Below are positions 1 to 7,458 of a stretch of DNA of 45,205 bases, piece after piece. The notes under the pieces are model-generated. The model saw only the letters and a list, made by a program, of their open reading frames with translations. It was not told the DNA's origin and searched no databases. Source of the DNA: Neobacillus terrae (lineage in GTDB: Bacteria; Bacillota; Bacilli; Bacillales; Cytobacillaceae); contig NZ_JAAOEO010000027.1 in NCBI RefSeq assembly GCF_011393025.1, positions 1-45,205 on the forward strand. Reading direction: 5' to 3'. Both the position numbers and the translations under genes were made by a program. Position 1 is the stretch's first letter; the number at the start of each line of letters is the position of its first letter.

Positions 1-43
1 TAGTTGGGACATGCGTCCCTGTGAGAGTAGGACGTTGCCAGGC
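1..43 (+). rRNA. rrf: 5S ribosomal RNA, 3' end (partial)
   Basis: The first bases carry the typical Bacillus 5S 3' half (CCCTGTGAGAGTAGGACG, then TTGCCAGGC), directly followed by a strong intrinsic terminator. The 5' part and presumably the 16S and 23S genes lie before the window. The exact 3' end is set by similarity to known 5S ends and could shift by one or two bases. Confidence 0.9.
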
Positions 44-50
44 AAACGAA

Positions 51-80
51 AGACAACCTGTATGGGTTGTCTTTTTTATT
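51..80 (+). terminator. Intrinsic terminator of the rRNA operon
   Basis: Perfect 8-bp stem AGACAACC / GGTTGTCT (51-58 with 65-72) with a six-base loop, followed by a T-rich tail. It sits eight bases after the 5S end. Confidence 0.9.
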
Positions 81-129
81 TGGTCATGAACAGAGTTTCA
101 GGGACAAAACATAACCACAGGAGCAAAGA

Positions 130-240
130 ATAGTCCTTGAACCAGTGCCTCGAGGGAAGTCTCGACCACGGCTGCAAACAGACAGTAGCTTGACCGTCTG
201 CGGAAAACGAGCTCGTGGAAGCAAAAATCAACAGGCAAGT
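130..240. repeat. Degenerate dispersed repeat, family B, copy 1
   Basis: The gap between the rRNA terminator and gin has no believable gene. Its middle resembles the dispersed family better preserved at 23540-23736: both end in a block of the form ACGAGxxCxTGGxAxC followed by AAATCAACAGG. The 5' part of the unit is too decayed to align by eye. The 135-residue minus-strand reading frame here runs through the start of gin and looks accidental. Confidence 0.55.
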
Positions 241-372
241 ATTAAAAAATGATCTAAAAGATAAAATACTTCCCGTCCTTTTTAAGAAATCCAAGATAGA
301 CATACACGTAAACCCAAAGAGCCTCATAAAATAGTATTCAAGTACTATAGCAAAAATATAATTCGAAAAATT

Positions 373-402
373 GTATACAATTGAAAGGGCCAGGGCAGAA
401 TA
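373..402 (+). promoter_or_regulatory. Candidate SigF/SigG promoter of gin
   Basis: A -35 GTATA (373-377), 15-base spacer and -10 GGGCAGAATA (393-402) fit the forespore consensus GYWTA-N15-GGnrAnAnTw with one mismatch in the -10. Transcription would start near 409, just before the ribosome site. csfB/gin is SigF-controlled in B. subtilis. Confidence 0.7.
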
Positions 403-421
403 GGTGTATGGAGGTGGAGGA

Positions 422-625
422 ATGAGTTCGTTATTTGCGCATAGCCAGCCTGGGGAAAGTTGCGTTATTTGTGAGGAATTCAAAGAAAAAGGTATTCATC
501 TATACACTGTCTTTATCTGCACTGAATGCGAAAAGGAACTGATTCATACAGAAACGAATCATCCAAAATATAAGTATTTTTTAAAACAGTTAAAAAAGAT
601 AACCACACCAGAAATTTTTTCATAA
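422..625 (+). CDS. gin: Anti-sigma-G factor Gin (CsfB)
   Basis: Small forespore protein that binds and inhibits SigG (and SigE in B. subtilis), preventing early late-forespore transcription. The 67 residues align with B. subtilis CsfB (64 aa). The two zinc-binding pairs CVIC and CTEC are present, as are the GIHLYT block between them and a C-terminal KKITTPEIFS like the KSIHTP end of the relative. I chose the ATG at 422 because GGAGGTGGAGG lies just before it. An in-frame ATG at 404 would lie upstream of the predicted SigF transcription start. B. subtilis has xpaC and yaaN between this gene and yaaO; here they are absent. Confidence 0.9.
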   Translation: MSSLFAHSQPGESCVICEEFKEKGIHLYTVFICTECEKELIHTETNHPKYKYFLKQLKKITTPEIFS

Positions 626-626
626 G

Positions 627-649
627 AGTCCTGTTAAGGGCTTTTTTTT
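627..649 (+). terminator. Intrinsic terminator after gin
   Basis: Six-base-pair stem AGTCCT / AGGGCT (one G-T pair), loop GTTA, then eight T. It begins two bases after the gin stop codon. Confidence 0.8.
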
Positions 650-738
650 AGCTAATCATAATTTAATCCATAAATTCTGAACGCATAAGCAAAACTGGGG
701 CATCCTCAAAAGTATTTGGCGGATGCCAAGTTTTTCTA
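650..738. repeat. Dispersed repeat, family A, copy 1
   Basis: About 88 bases sharing GCTAATCA, ATCCATAAATTCTGAACGC, ATAAGCAAAACT and a GGCATC...GATGCCAAGTTTT hairpin with the copy at 36227-36316. A shorter fragment lies at 35840-35876. It occupies most of the gin-yaaO gap. I do not know a name for this family. Confidence 0.8.
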
Positions 739-805
739 ATGAAAAGATGTACCCGACACTGCTTTTTGATAAAATGAACTAGACACTTAAAAGGAAGTAA
801 AGATA

Positions 806-2239
806 ATGGATCAAAAAAAGACACCTTTATATACAGCGCTTATCGAACATAGCAGCAAAAAGCCTATTTCATTTCATGTACCGGGGCATAAATACGGAAA
901 GGTTTTTCCAACTGAAGAAGGAGATAACTTTAGGGGAATTCTTAAATTGGATGCTACGGAAATTACCGGGCTCGATGATTTGCATTCTCCTGAAGGTCCC
1001 ATCCGTGAAGCACAGACATTGCTTGCCAATTTATATGGAGCGCATCAAAGTTTTTTTCTTGTAAATGGCTCTACCTCTGGCAATTTAGCTATGGTAATGG
1101 CAGCATGTAATGTAAATGATGTCGTTCTAGTACAAAGAAATTGCCATAAGTCCATTATGAATGCTTTAAAGCTTGCAAAGGCCCAGCCGGTTTTTCTAGG
1201 TCCTGACTATTTGGATGACTGGAAAATAGCAGCCGGAATAAGCAGGGAGACAGTTGAAAAAGCACTTGAAGTCTATCCTCAGGCAAAGGCGTTGATCCTT
1301 ACATATCCGAATTATTATGGGATAGCCGCGGATATGGAAAGCATTATCTCTTTAGCACATGAAAAGAATATTCCTGTTCTGGTTGATGAGGCCCATGGGG
1401 CGCACTTTAAACTGGGCGGTTCATTTCCGTCATCTGCAGTGGAGATTGGAGCAGATATTGTTGTTCAATCTGCGCATAAAACACTGCCAGCGATGACGAT
1501 GGGTTCATATTTGCATTTTAATAGCCAGAGAATAAAGCTTGAGACTGTTGAAGAATATTTGCATATTTTCCAATCCAGCAGCCCATCTTACCCAATAATG
1601 GCCTCTTTGGATTTAGCCAGGGGTTATCTTGGTACTTATGGAGAAGCGGATAAGAAGCATGTACTTAAACAAATTCATTTATTCAGGCAGCTTTTGAAGG
1701 AAATACCCCAAATTAAACTTTTGGAATATCCAAATGGCCAAGGTGATCCTTTAAAAATAACGATACAATCAGCCTGCAGTTTAAGTGGTTTTGAAATTCA
1801 AAGTCTTTTGGAGGCTAATAGTATATATACGGAGCTGGCGGACCCTTTTAACGTGTTGTTTGTTTTCCCTCTGCTGAAAGATGGAATGGCATACCCTGTG
1901 AATGAAACGTTAGAAAAGATAAGACACTCTTTAAAAGATTTAAAAATGGCCGTTCAGCCAAGTTACACTAGTTATAAAGGAAATGCCATCTCTGAGCTTA
2001 CTATCCCTTTTGATGAAATGCCCAGCTATGAGGCAGCAGAGATACCCTTGCATGAGGCAGTGGGAACAATTGCAGCTGAATCCATTATCCCCTATCCACC
2101 AGGAATACCTTTAATCCTGGCAGGCGAAAGGATTACAATAGAAATGTTGAAAAACCTGCTGGAATTAAGAAAAAGCGGAGCCAGGTTCCAGGGAGGCTCA
2201 ATTACAGAAAAAAATATGCTGAAAGTATTACGGCCTTAA
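806..2239 (+). CDS. yaaO: Orn/Lys/Arg decarboxylase family protein (YaaO)
   Basis: A cytoplasmic pyridoxal-phosphate enzyme of the fold-I Orn/Lys/Arg decarboxylase family. It has 477 residues, the size of B. subtilis YaaO and SpeA. The Schiff-base lysine is K225 in SAHKTLPAMT. The cofactor-binding acid and histidine lie in VDEAHGAH (193-200), and GSTSGN (88-93) binds the phosphate. The first about 30 residues carry the family's FHVPGHKYG. The C-terminal third is the decarboxylase C-terminal domain. The substrate (arginine, lysine or another) cannot be told from sequence. It lies 40 bases before tmk, so the two may be co-transcribed. The start has AAGGAAG upstream. Confidence 0.9.
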   Translation: MDQKKTPLYTALIEHSSKKPISFHVPGHKYGKVFPTEEGDNFRGILKLDATEITGLDDLHSPEGPIREAQTLLANLYGAHQSFFLVNGSTSGNLAMVMAACNVNDVVLVQRNCHKSIMNALKLAKAQPVFLGPDYLDDWKIAAGISRETVEKALEVYPQAKALILTYPNYYGIAADMESIISLAHEKNIPVLVDEAHGAHFKLGGSFPSSAVEIGADIVVQSAHKTLPAMTMGSYLHFNSQRIKLETVEEYLHIFQSSSPSYPIMASLDLARGYLGTYGEADKKHVLKQIHLFRQLLKEIPQIKLLEYPNGQGDPLKITIQSACSLSGFEIQSLLEANSIYTELADPFNVLFVFPLLKDGMAYPVNETLEKIRHSLKDLKMAVQPSYTSYKGNAISELTIPFDEMPSYEAAEIPLHEAVGTIAAESIIPYPPGIPLILAGERITIEMLKNLLELRKSGARFQGGSITEKNMLKVLRP

Positions 2240-2279
2240 TGGCATTACATAGGACCGGTTTTTGGAGGGTATAATTTTT

Positions 2280-2921
2280 ATGGAAAACGGAGTATTTATT
2301 ACGATTGAAGGGCCAGAGGGAGCAGGTAAATCGACTGTGATAGTCATGCTCGCACAACGGCTTGAAGAAGAAGGATATCCTGTCCTGCTGACAAGGGAAC
2401 CAGGTGGAATTGAAATTGCGGAGCAAATTAGGAAGGTGATTCTGAATCCTGATAATACCGCAATGGATCCGAGGACGGAAGCCCTGCTATATGCTGCGGC
2501 CAGAAGGCAGCACCTTACAGAGAAGGTGAAACCCGCTCTAGAAAAAGGAAGTATAGTACTTTGTGACAGATTTGTTGATAGTTCGCTTGCTTACCAGGGC
2601 TATGCCCGAGGTTTGGGAATGGAAGAAGTATTTACGATTAATCAGTTTGCTATTGAAAATATGATGCCTGATACGACTCTTTATTTTGATATTGATCCTG
2701 AAGAGGGATTAAAGCGGATAAACAGTCATAAGGGAAGGGAAATCAACCGGCTTGATCTCGAAGCTCTCGATTTCCACAAAAAGGTAAGGGAAGGCTATTT
2801 AATTTTAAAAGAACGCTTCCCGGAGAGGTTTATATCAATTGATGCTTCAGCTTCTGTGGAAGATGTGTTTACATTTGCATTTGAAAGTCTTAAAGAACGC
2901 ATTGCAAAAATAAGAGAATGA
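2280..2921 (+). CDS. tmk: Thymidylate kinase
   Basis: Phosphorylates dTMP to dTDP, an essential step in dTTP supply. The 213 residues match the family length. The P-loop GPEGAGKS is at 11-18. The DRFVDSSLAYQG block (96-107) binds dTMP and carries the DR motif. The lid has GREINRLDL (152-160), as in Gram-positive type enzymes without a P-loop arginine. I chose ATG 2280 because GGAGGG lies 10 bases upstream; an in-frame TTG at 2262 would overlap that site. The position before darA, yaaR and holB is the conserved Bacillus order. Confidence 0.95.
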   Translation: MENGVFITIEGPEGAGKSTVIVMLAQRLEEEGYPVLLTREPGGIEIAEQIRKVILNPDNTAMDPRTEALLYAAARRQHLTEKVKPALEKGSIVLCDRFVDSSLAYQGYARGLGMEEVFTINQFAIENMMPDTTLYFDIDPEEGLKRINSHKGREINRLDLEALDFHKKVREGYLILKERFPERFISIDASASVEDVFTFAFESLKERIAKIRE

Positions 2922-2942
2922 GCCTTCTGAGAAGGCTTTTTT
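2921..2942 (+). terminator. Intrinsic terminator after tmk
   Basis: Perfect stem AGCCTTC / GAAGGCT with loop TGA and five or more T, starting on the last base of the tmk stop codon. It separates tmk from the darA run. Confidence 0.85.
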
Positions 2943-3066
2943 ATATAGGAATTCTTGCCGTTTTGCCTGCTGGCTTAAATTCAATAAAAAAAGGGTAAAG
3001 ATTAAGAGTATAATAGGAATTCCTGATAATTTCCATTTTGATTACCATGTATGGAACATTAATACC

Positions 3067-3075
3067 TGTTATAAT
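3067..3075 (+). promoter_or_regulatory. Extended -10 element before darA
   Basis: TGTTATAAT is a consensus extended -10 box 43 bases before the darA start and after the tmk terminator. The matching -35 position is poor, so this would rest on the TGN extension. Confidence 0.5.
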
Positions 3076-3117
3076 AAAAAGAGAATATGTCGGGAATAAA
3101 TTGAAGGGGAGATTTAT

Positions 3118-3447
3118 ATGAAATTAATTTTAGCTGTTGTACAGGATCAGGATAGCAATCGTTTATCACAGGCTTTGATGGAGAACAATTTCCGTTCTAC
3201 AAAGCTTGCTTCAACAGGTGGCTTTTTAAGGGCTGGAAATACAACCTTTATGATTGGTACTGATGACATCCGTGTAGATAAAGCCCTTCAGGTTATTAAG
3301 GATAGCTGCAAGTCAAGAGACCAGCTGGTCGCTCCTGTATCTCCAATGGGAGGAAACGCAGATTCTTATGTCCCATATCCCGTTGAAGTACAAGTAGGCG
3401 GAGCTACAGTATTTGTATTACCAGTTGAAAACTTTATGCAATTTTAA
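3118..3447 (+). CDS. darA: Cyclic di-AMP-binding PII-like protein DarA (YaaQ)
   Basis: A trimeric PII-like receptor that binds cyclic di-AMP in the cytoplasm. Its downstream partner is unsettled in B. subtilis. The 109 residues match the family length. The T-loop segment STGGFLRAGNTTFMIG (32-47) and the GG..VFVLPVE end near 93-105 are the recognisable parts. AAGGGGAG precedes the ATG. It heads the run darA-yaaR-holB-ricT-yabA, with a short gap to yaaR. Confidence 0.93.
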   Translation: MKLILAVVQDQDSNRLSQALMENNFRSTKLASTGGFLRAGNTTFMIGTDDIRVDKALQVIKDSCKSRDQLVAPVSPMGGNADSYVPYPVEVQVGGATVFVLPVENFMQF

Positions 3448-3470
3448 AAGAAAAGTCCGAGGAAAAAAAG

Positions 3471-3911
3471 ATGAAAATTAATCAGGATTTACGCTTGAAT
3501 ATAGATCAGCTGAAGGCAGACCAAAAGCAGCAGCCTTTAAATAGTTCAAGGTTTAATGACTATGTCCAAAAACAGGAACAAAAACTTCATGTTGATGGTC
3601 TGAGGCAGCTGCTCGATGATATTGGAAATGCTGGGGACAGGCTTGCCCGTTCCCGAAACTTTAAGGACTTAGCAAAGTTTAAGACACTGGTAAAGAAATT
3701 TGTTAAAGAAACAGTGGACTTTGGCATGGGGCTTAAGCAGTCCCATAGCTGGAACCGGTTTGGCCAGGGAAGATCGTTAAAGACTGTGGAAACAATAGAT
3801 CAGAAGCTGATGGAATTAACCGAGGAATTAACGCAAAAAGAAGAAAAATCAATAGATGTTCTAGGGAAAATAGGGGAAATCAAGGGTCTGTTGATTAATT
3901 TATATACGTAA
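3471..3911 (+). CDS. yaaR: YaaR family protein (DUF327)
   Basis: A 146-residue, highly charged, mainly helical protein of unknown function, conserved in Firmicutes next to darA and holB. No signal peptide or membrane segment is visible. The central part with KDLAKFKTLVKKFVKETVDF (65-84) and the following SHSWN look like the conserved core. The last quarter (ETIDQKLMELTEELTQKEEK onward) has a coiled-coil pattern. It is 23 bases after darA and 13 before holB, so it is in the same operon. Confidence 0.85.
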   Translation: MKINQDLRLNIDQLKADQKQQPLNSSRFNDYVQKQEQKLHVDGLRQLLDDIGNAGDRLARSRNFKDLAKFKTLVKKFVKETVDFGMGLKQSHSWNRFGQGRSLKTVETIDQKLMELTEELTQKEEKSIDVLGKIGEIKGLLINLYT

Positions 3912-3924
3912 GAGAGTGATAGGG

Positions 3925-4932
3925 TTGGCTAAAACATGGGGACAATTGGAAGAAATGCAGCCTACAGTGCTGAAAATGATGAAAAACAGCATAGTAAAGA
4001 ACCGCGTAGCCCATGCCTATATACTGGAAGGCATGAGGGGGACCGGAAAAAGGGAAATCAGTTTACTGCTTGCCCGTTCCTTGTTTTGCGAATCACCAGT
4101 TGAAGGATATAAACCCTGCGAAAACTGCAATAACTGCAAAAGAATTCAGAGTGGAAATCATCCGGATATACATCTTTTGGAGCCAGATGGCTTATCAATA
4201 AAAAAACAACAGATTAAAGAATTGCAAGAAGAATTTTCAAAAAAAGCTGTTGAGTCATCCAGAAAGATTTATATGATAATCGATGCCGACAAAATGTCTG
4301 CAGGAGCTGCTAACAGCCTTCTTAAATTTTTGGAAGAACCAAACTCACAGACAACGGCCCTGCTGGTTACAGAGCAGGTTCAGCAGATACTTCCAACCAT
4401 TATATCCAGATGCCAAATTTTATCTTTTAAACCTTTACCCACTTCTGCAATGGTTAAACAACTGACTGAAAACGGCATTGATTTACAAAATGCCCCTTTG
4501 CTTGCACATATCACGAATAATTTGGATGAGGCCATAGCACTAAATGTCGATGATTGGTTTGCACAAGCCCAAAAAATAGTGGTAAAATTATATGAAGTGT
4601 TGAAAAAGAATCCGCTTGAAGCAATGGTCACCCTTCAGGGGGATTGGTTTCCACACTTTAAAGATAAAGAGCAGGTAAATCGTGGTTTAGATCTTTTATT
4701 GCTTATTTTTAAGGATTTATTATATATACAGCTAGACAAGCAGGATCAAATTGTCTTTAAAAAGGAAAGTGAGCGGTTAAGGCAATTTGCTCTGCATACT
4801 TCAGGAAAAAGCATCACTGGGCAAATGACTGCCATTCTGGATGCCAAAAGAAAGCTGCAGGCGAATATGAATCCTCAATTAATGATGGAGCAGCTTGTTT
4901 TAAAATTGCAGGAGGGATCTATACTTGTATGA
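3925..4932 (+). CDS. holB: DNA polymerase III delta' subunit
   Basis: Clamp-loader subunit that works with DnaX and HolA to load the beta clamp. The AAA+ domain carries GMRGTGKR (36-43) in the Walker A position and four zinc cysteines (C55, C65, C68, C71). NSLLKFLEEP and the SRC arginine-finger motif follow in the first 160 residues. I chose TTG 3925: it aligns with the usual N-terminus (MA..W..L.E.QP), and AGAGAGTGAT upstream can pair with 16S rRNA. GTG at 3916 is an alternative adding three residues. Length 335 is normal. It overlaps ricT by eight bases. Confidence 0.93.
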   Translation: MAKTWGQLEEMQPTVLKMMKNSIVKNRVAHAYILEGMRGTGKREISLLLARSLFCESPVEGYKPCENCNNCKRIQSGNHPDIHLLEPDGLSIKKQQIKELQEEFSKKAVESSRKIYMIIDADKMSAGAANSLLKFLEEPNSQTTALLVTEQVQQILPTIISRCQILSFKPLPTSAMVKQLTENGIDLQNAPLLAHITNNLDEAIALNVDDWFAQAQKIVVKLYEVLKKNPLEAMVTLQGDWFPHFKDKEQVNRGLDLLLLIFKDLLYIQLDKQDQIVFKKESERLRQFALHTSGKSITGQMTAILDAKRKLQANMNPQLMMEQLVLKLQEGSILV

Positions 4933-5752
4933 TGTTGTAGGAGTACGCTTCAAAAAAGCGGGGAAAATATATTATTTTGATCCCGGAGATCTCTCAATTC
5001 AAAAAGACGACTTTGTCATCGTGGAAACTGTCCGCGGTGTGGAATATGGAAAAGCAGTAGTTCCACGCAAACAAGTGGACGAGCATGATGTAGTGCTTCC
5101 ATTGAAAAAGGTTGTCAGAATTGCAGATCAAAAGGATCGGATGCTGGTGGAAGAAAACAGGCAGGCCGCACGGGAAGCATACGATGTGTGCTGTGATAAA
5201 GTAAATGAGCATAATCTCGATATGAAGCTGGTAGATGTAGAATATACATTTGACCGCAATAAAGTAATCTTTTATTTTACCGCTGATGGAAGAGTTGATT
5301 TTCGTGAGCTGGTAAAAGATCTGGCAGCAATTTTCCGAACCCGAATCGAACTTCGCCAGATTGGAGTAAGAGATGAAGCCAAAATGCTGGGTGGTATCGG
5401 GCCATGCGGACGTATGCTTTGCTGTTCAACTTTTTTAGGTGACTTCGATCCGGTTTCAATTAAAATGGCCAAGGATCAAAATCTTTCTTTAAATCCTACA
5501 AAAATTTCCGGCTTATGCGGACGTTTAATGTGCTGCTTAAAGTACGAAAATGATGAATATGAATCTGCAAAAGAGCAGCTTCCGGACTTGGGAGAAGTTA
5601 TTGAAACTCCAATGGGCAAAGGGAAGGTTGTAGGTTTAAATATTTTGGAGCGAGTTCTTCAGATAGAGTTTAAAGAACAGGAAAGAGTTCTGGAGTACAC
5701 GCTGGAGGAAATTATTAAAGAAGGTGCCTTTTCTGTACAATCCACAGATTAA
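4925..5752 (+). CDS. ricT: RicT (YaaT), Y-complex subunit for RNase Y
   Basis: PSP1-domain protein that, with RicA (YmcA) and RicF (YlbF), steers RNase Y cleavage of operon mRNAs and affects competence, biofilm and sporulation. The complex carries iron-sulfur clusters in B. subtilis. The 275 residues align along the whole B. subtilis protein. Cysteine clusters CGRMLCC and CGRLMCC, about 40 residues apart in the middle of the protein, are the likely cluster ligands. The start is TTG with GGAGGG seven bases upstream, overlapping the holB end, so translation is probably coupled. Confidence 0.93.
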   Translation: MYDVVGVRFKKAGKIYYFDPGDLSIQKDDFVIVETVRGVEYGKAVVPRKQVDEHDVVLPLKKVVRIADQKDRMLVEENRQAAREAYDVCCDKVNEHNLDMKLVDVEYTFDRNKVIFYFTADGRVDFRELVKDLAAIFRTRIELRQIGVRDEAKMLGGIGPCGRMLCCSTFLGDFDPVSIKMAKDQNLSLNPTKISGLCGRLMCCLKYENDEYESAKEQLPDLGEVIETPMGKGKVVGLNILERVLQIEFKEQERVLEYTLEEIIKEGAFSVQSTD

Positions 5753-5764
5753 TGAGGTGGAAGC

Positions 5765-6136
5765 GTGGATAAGAAAGAGATTTTTGAATCAGTGACGAAT
5801 ATGGAAAGCCAAATTGGCGAGCTTTACCAGAGACTTGGGGAGTTAAAGAAGCATTTGGCGGAAATACTAGAAGAAAATCACGGGTTAAAAATTGAGAATG
5901 AACTTTTGAGACGCCGTCTTGATTTAACTGCTACAGAAGTAAAAGCAAAAGGGGATAAACGGAAAAAGACAGGCCCGACTGTTAGTACCGGTGAAAAAGC
6001 CATTGATATTGGCGAGGGATACGACAATCTTGCCCGTCTTTACCAGGAAGGATTCCATATCTGCAATCTGCATTTTGGAAGCTTGCGAAAAGAGGGAGAC
6101 TGCCTATTCTGTTTATCATTTCTCAATAAAAAGTAG
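5765..6136 (+). CDS. yabA: Replication initiation control protein YabA
   Basis: Negative regulator of replication initiation that bridges DnaA and the beta clamp DnaN. The 123 residues show an N-terminal coiled coil (about 5-60), a polar linker, and a C-terminal zinc domain with H98, C100, H103, C113 and C116. The start is GTG with GAGGTGG just upstream. It is 12 bases after ricT and closes the replication run; an intrinsic terminator follows. Confidence 0.93.
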   Translation: MDKKEIFESVTNMESQIGELYQRLGELKKHLAEILEENHGLKIENELLRRRLDLTATEVKAKGDKRKKTGPTVSTGEKAIDIGEGYDNLARLYQEGFHICNLHFGSLRKEGDCLFCLSFLNKK

Positions 6137-6138
6137 AC

Positions 6139-6164
6139 AGCCTTCCATTTGGAAGGCTATTTTT
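6139..6164 (+). terminator. Intrinsic terminator after yabA
   Basis: Perfect 8-bp stem AGCCTTCC / GGAAGGCT, loop ATTT, then ATTTTT, three bases after the yabA stop. Confidence 0.85.
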
Positions 6165-6173
6165 CTGGTTCAT

Positions 6174-6414
6174 TTAGGAAATTATAGGATTTTAACCTTG
6201 TGGATAACTTGAACTAGGTTATTGTAATCCAGCTCCAGCGCCCAGCCCCTCGGGGTCATAAGCCAAATCACTTCAGAAATCAGGATTTCTTACGTGATTC
6301 GTCTTATGCCTGTCGGAGGCCCACAGGATGTGGGTCAGGAAGGCGTTGCCACAGGATGTGGCGATTTTAGCCTTTCATCATCTGACTAGGGCGCTTGCGC
6401 CTTTTGTTCTTATA
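6174..6414. repeat. Structured dispersed repeat, family C, copy 1
   Basis: An intergenic element of about 240 bases between yabA and yabB; its first about 70 bases recur at the end of the window (45136-45205). AGCGCCC (6237-6243) and GGGCGCT (6389-6395) are inverted ends of the core. Inside are a large inverted repeat around CATAAGCC/GTCTTATG and two hairpins of the same form, CCCACA-GGA-TGTGGG (6320-6334) and GCCACA-GGA-TGTGGC (6348-6362). No gene is visible in it. It looks like a non-autonomous dispersed element common in Bacillaceae; I know no accepted name. Confidence 0.85.
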
Positions 6415-6440
6415 AGGAATATTTTAACGGGGGATTATTA

Positions 6441-7181
6441 ATGGTTATGTTAAAAGATGATGAACGGCTGGATTATTTACTTGCTGAGGATTTGCGGATT
6501 ATTCAAAGTCCCTCTGTCTTCGCTTTTTCCCTGGATGCCGTTCTTCTTGCAAGGTTTGCATATGTCCCGATTCAAAAAGGGAATTTAATTGATTTATGCA
6601 GTGGAAATGGGGTTATTCCGCTTTTTCTTAGTGCTAGGACAAAAGGTACTATTACTGGCGTGGAAATTCAGGAGCGCCTTTATGATATGGCTGTAAGAAG
6701 TATTGATTATAATGGACTTCAGGACAGGCTTCATATGATTCACGGAGATATTAAAGAAATGCCGGAAAAGCTGGGTCATGGTAAATATGATATTGTCACT
6801 TGCAATCCTCCATATTTTACAACGCCTTCTAAGAATGAAATGAACCCTAATGAACATTTAGCCATTGCACGCCATGAAATTTTCTGTACACTGGAAGATA
6901 CGGTTCGGGTATCAAGCCAATTATTGAGGTCGGGAGGCAAGGCAGCGTTTGTCCACCGTCCGGGAAGACTAATAGATATTATTACATTGATGAGAAAATA
7001 TCGGCTTGAGCCAAAAAGGATTCAGTTTGTTTATCCGAAGGAAGGCAAGGAATCCAATATCCTGCTTGTTGAAGGAGCTAAGAATGGAAATCCTGATTTA
7101 AAGATTTTACCTCCTCTGTTTGTTTATAATGAGGAAAATGAATATACTCCGGAGATAAGAGAGATTTTATATGGAGAATAA
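6441..7181 (+). CDS. yabB: tRNA1(Val) (adenine37-N6)-methyltransferase family protein YabB
   Basis: An S-adenosylmethionine-dependent methyltransferase of the TrmN6 group, predicted to modify A37 of a tRNA. The SAM site DLCSGNGVIP (51-60) and the N6-adenine catalytic motif NPPY (122-125, in TCNPPYF) are intact. The 246 residues match the family. The ATG at 6441 has GGGGGA upstream; a second ATG two codons later is possible. It overlaps yazA by 11 bases, and yazA overlaps rsmI, so the three form one translationally coupled unit. The exact tRNA target is inferred from the family. Confidence 0.88.
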   Translation: MVMLKDDERLDYLLAEDLRIIQSPSVFAFSLDAVLLARFAYVPIQKGNLIDLCSGNGVIPLFLSARTKGTITGVEIQERLYDMAVRSIDYNGLQDRLHMIHGDIKEMPEKLGHGKYDIVTCNPPYFTTPSKNEMNPNEHLAIARHEIFCTLEDTVRVSSQLLRSGGKAAFVHRPGRLIDIITLMRKYRLEPKRIQFVYPKEGKESNILLVEGAKNGNPDLKILPPLFVYNEENEYTPEIREILYGE

Positions 7182-7458
7182 GGGACATTATTTTTATGTA
7201 CTAACATGCAGGGATGGCAGTTATTATGGCGGATATACCAATAATCTTGAAAGGCGCCTGAAGCTTCATAATGAAGGGAAAGGAGCCAAGTACACAAGAG
7301 GGCGCGGTCCTGTCAGTCTTACATTTGCCAAAGAATTTGATACAAAAGAGGAAGCAATGAAAGCAGAATATAGGTTTAAGCAATTAACCCGGCTGAAAAA
7401 AGAGCAATTTTTAAATAGAGAAACGAGTGATATAAATGTGGCAGCAGAAAAGCTTTGA
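7171..7458 (+). CDS. yazA: GIY-YIG domain protein YazA
   Basis: A 95-residue single-domain GIY-YIG protein of the UPF0213/UvrC N-terminal-like family. YFYVLTCRDGSYYGGYT (7-23) spans the two tyrosine motifs, and the catalytic-type arginine is in NNLERR (24-29). Such small proteins are presumed nucleases, but the cellular role is unknown. It lies between two nucleic-acid methyltransferases, overlapping both (11 and 23 bases). Confidence 0.9.
   Translation: MENKGHYFYVLTCRDGSYYGGYTNNLERRLKLHNEGKGAKYTRGRGPVSLTFAKEFDTKEEAMKAEYRFKQLTRLKKEQFLNRETSDINVAAEKL

Noticed and set aside
76..483. 135-residue minus-strand open frame across the gin upstream region
   Set aside because: It overlaps the start of gin and repeat sequence, begins inside the gene, and has no ribosome site or family likeness.
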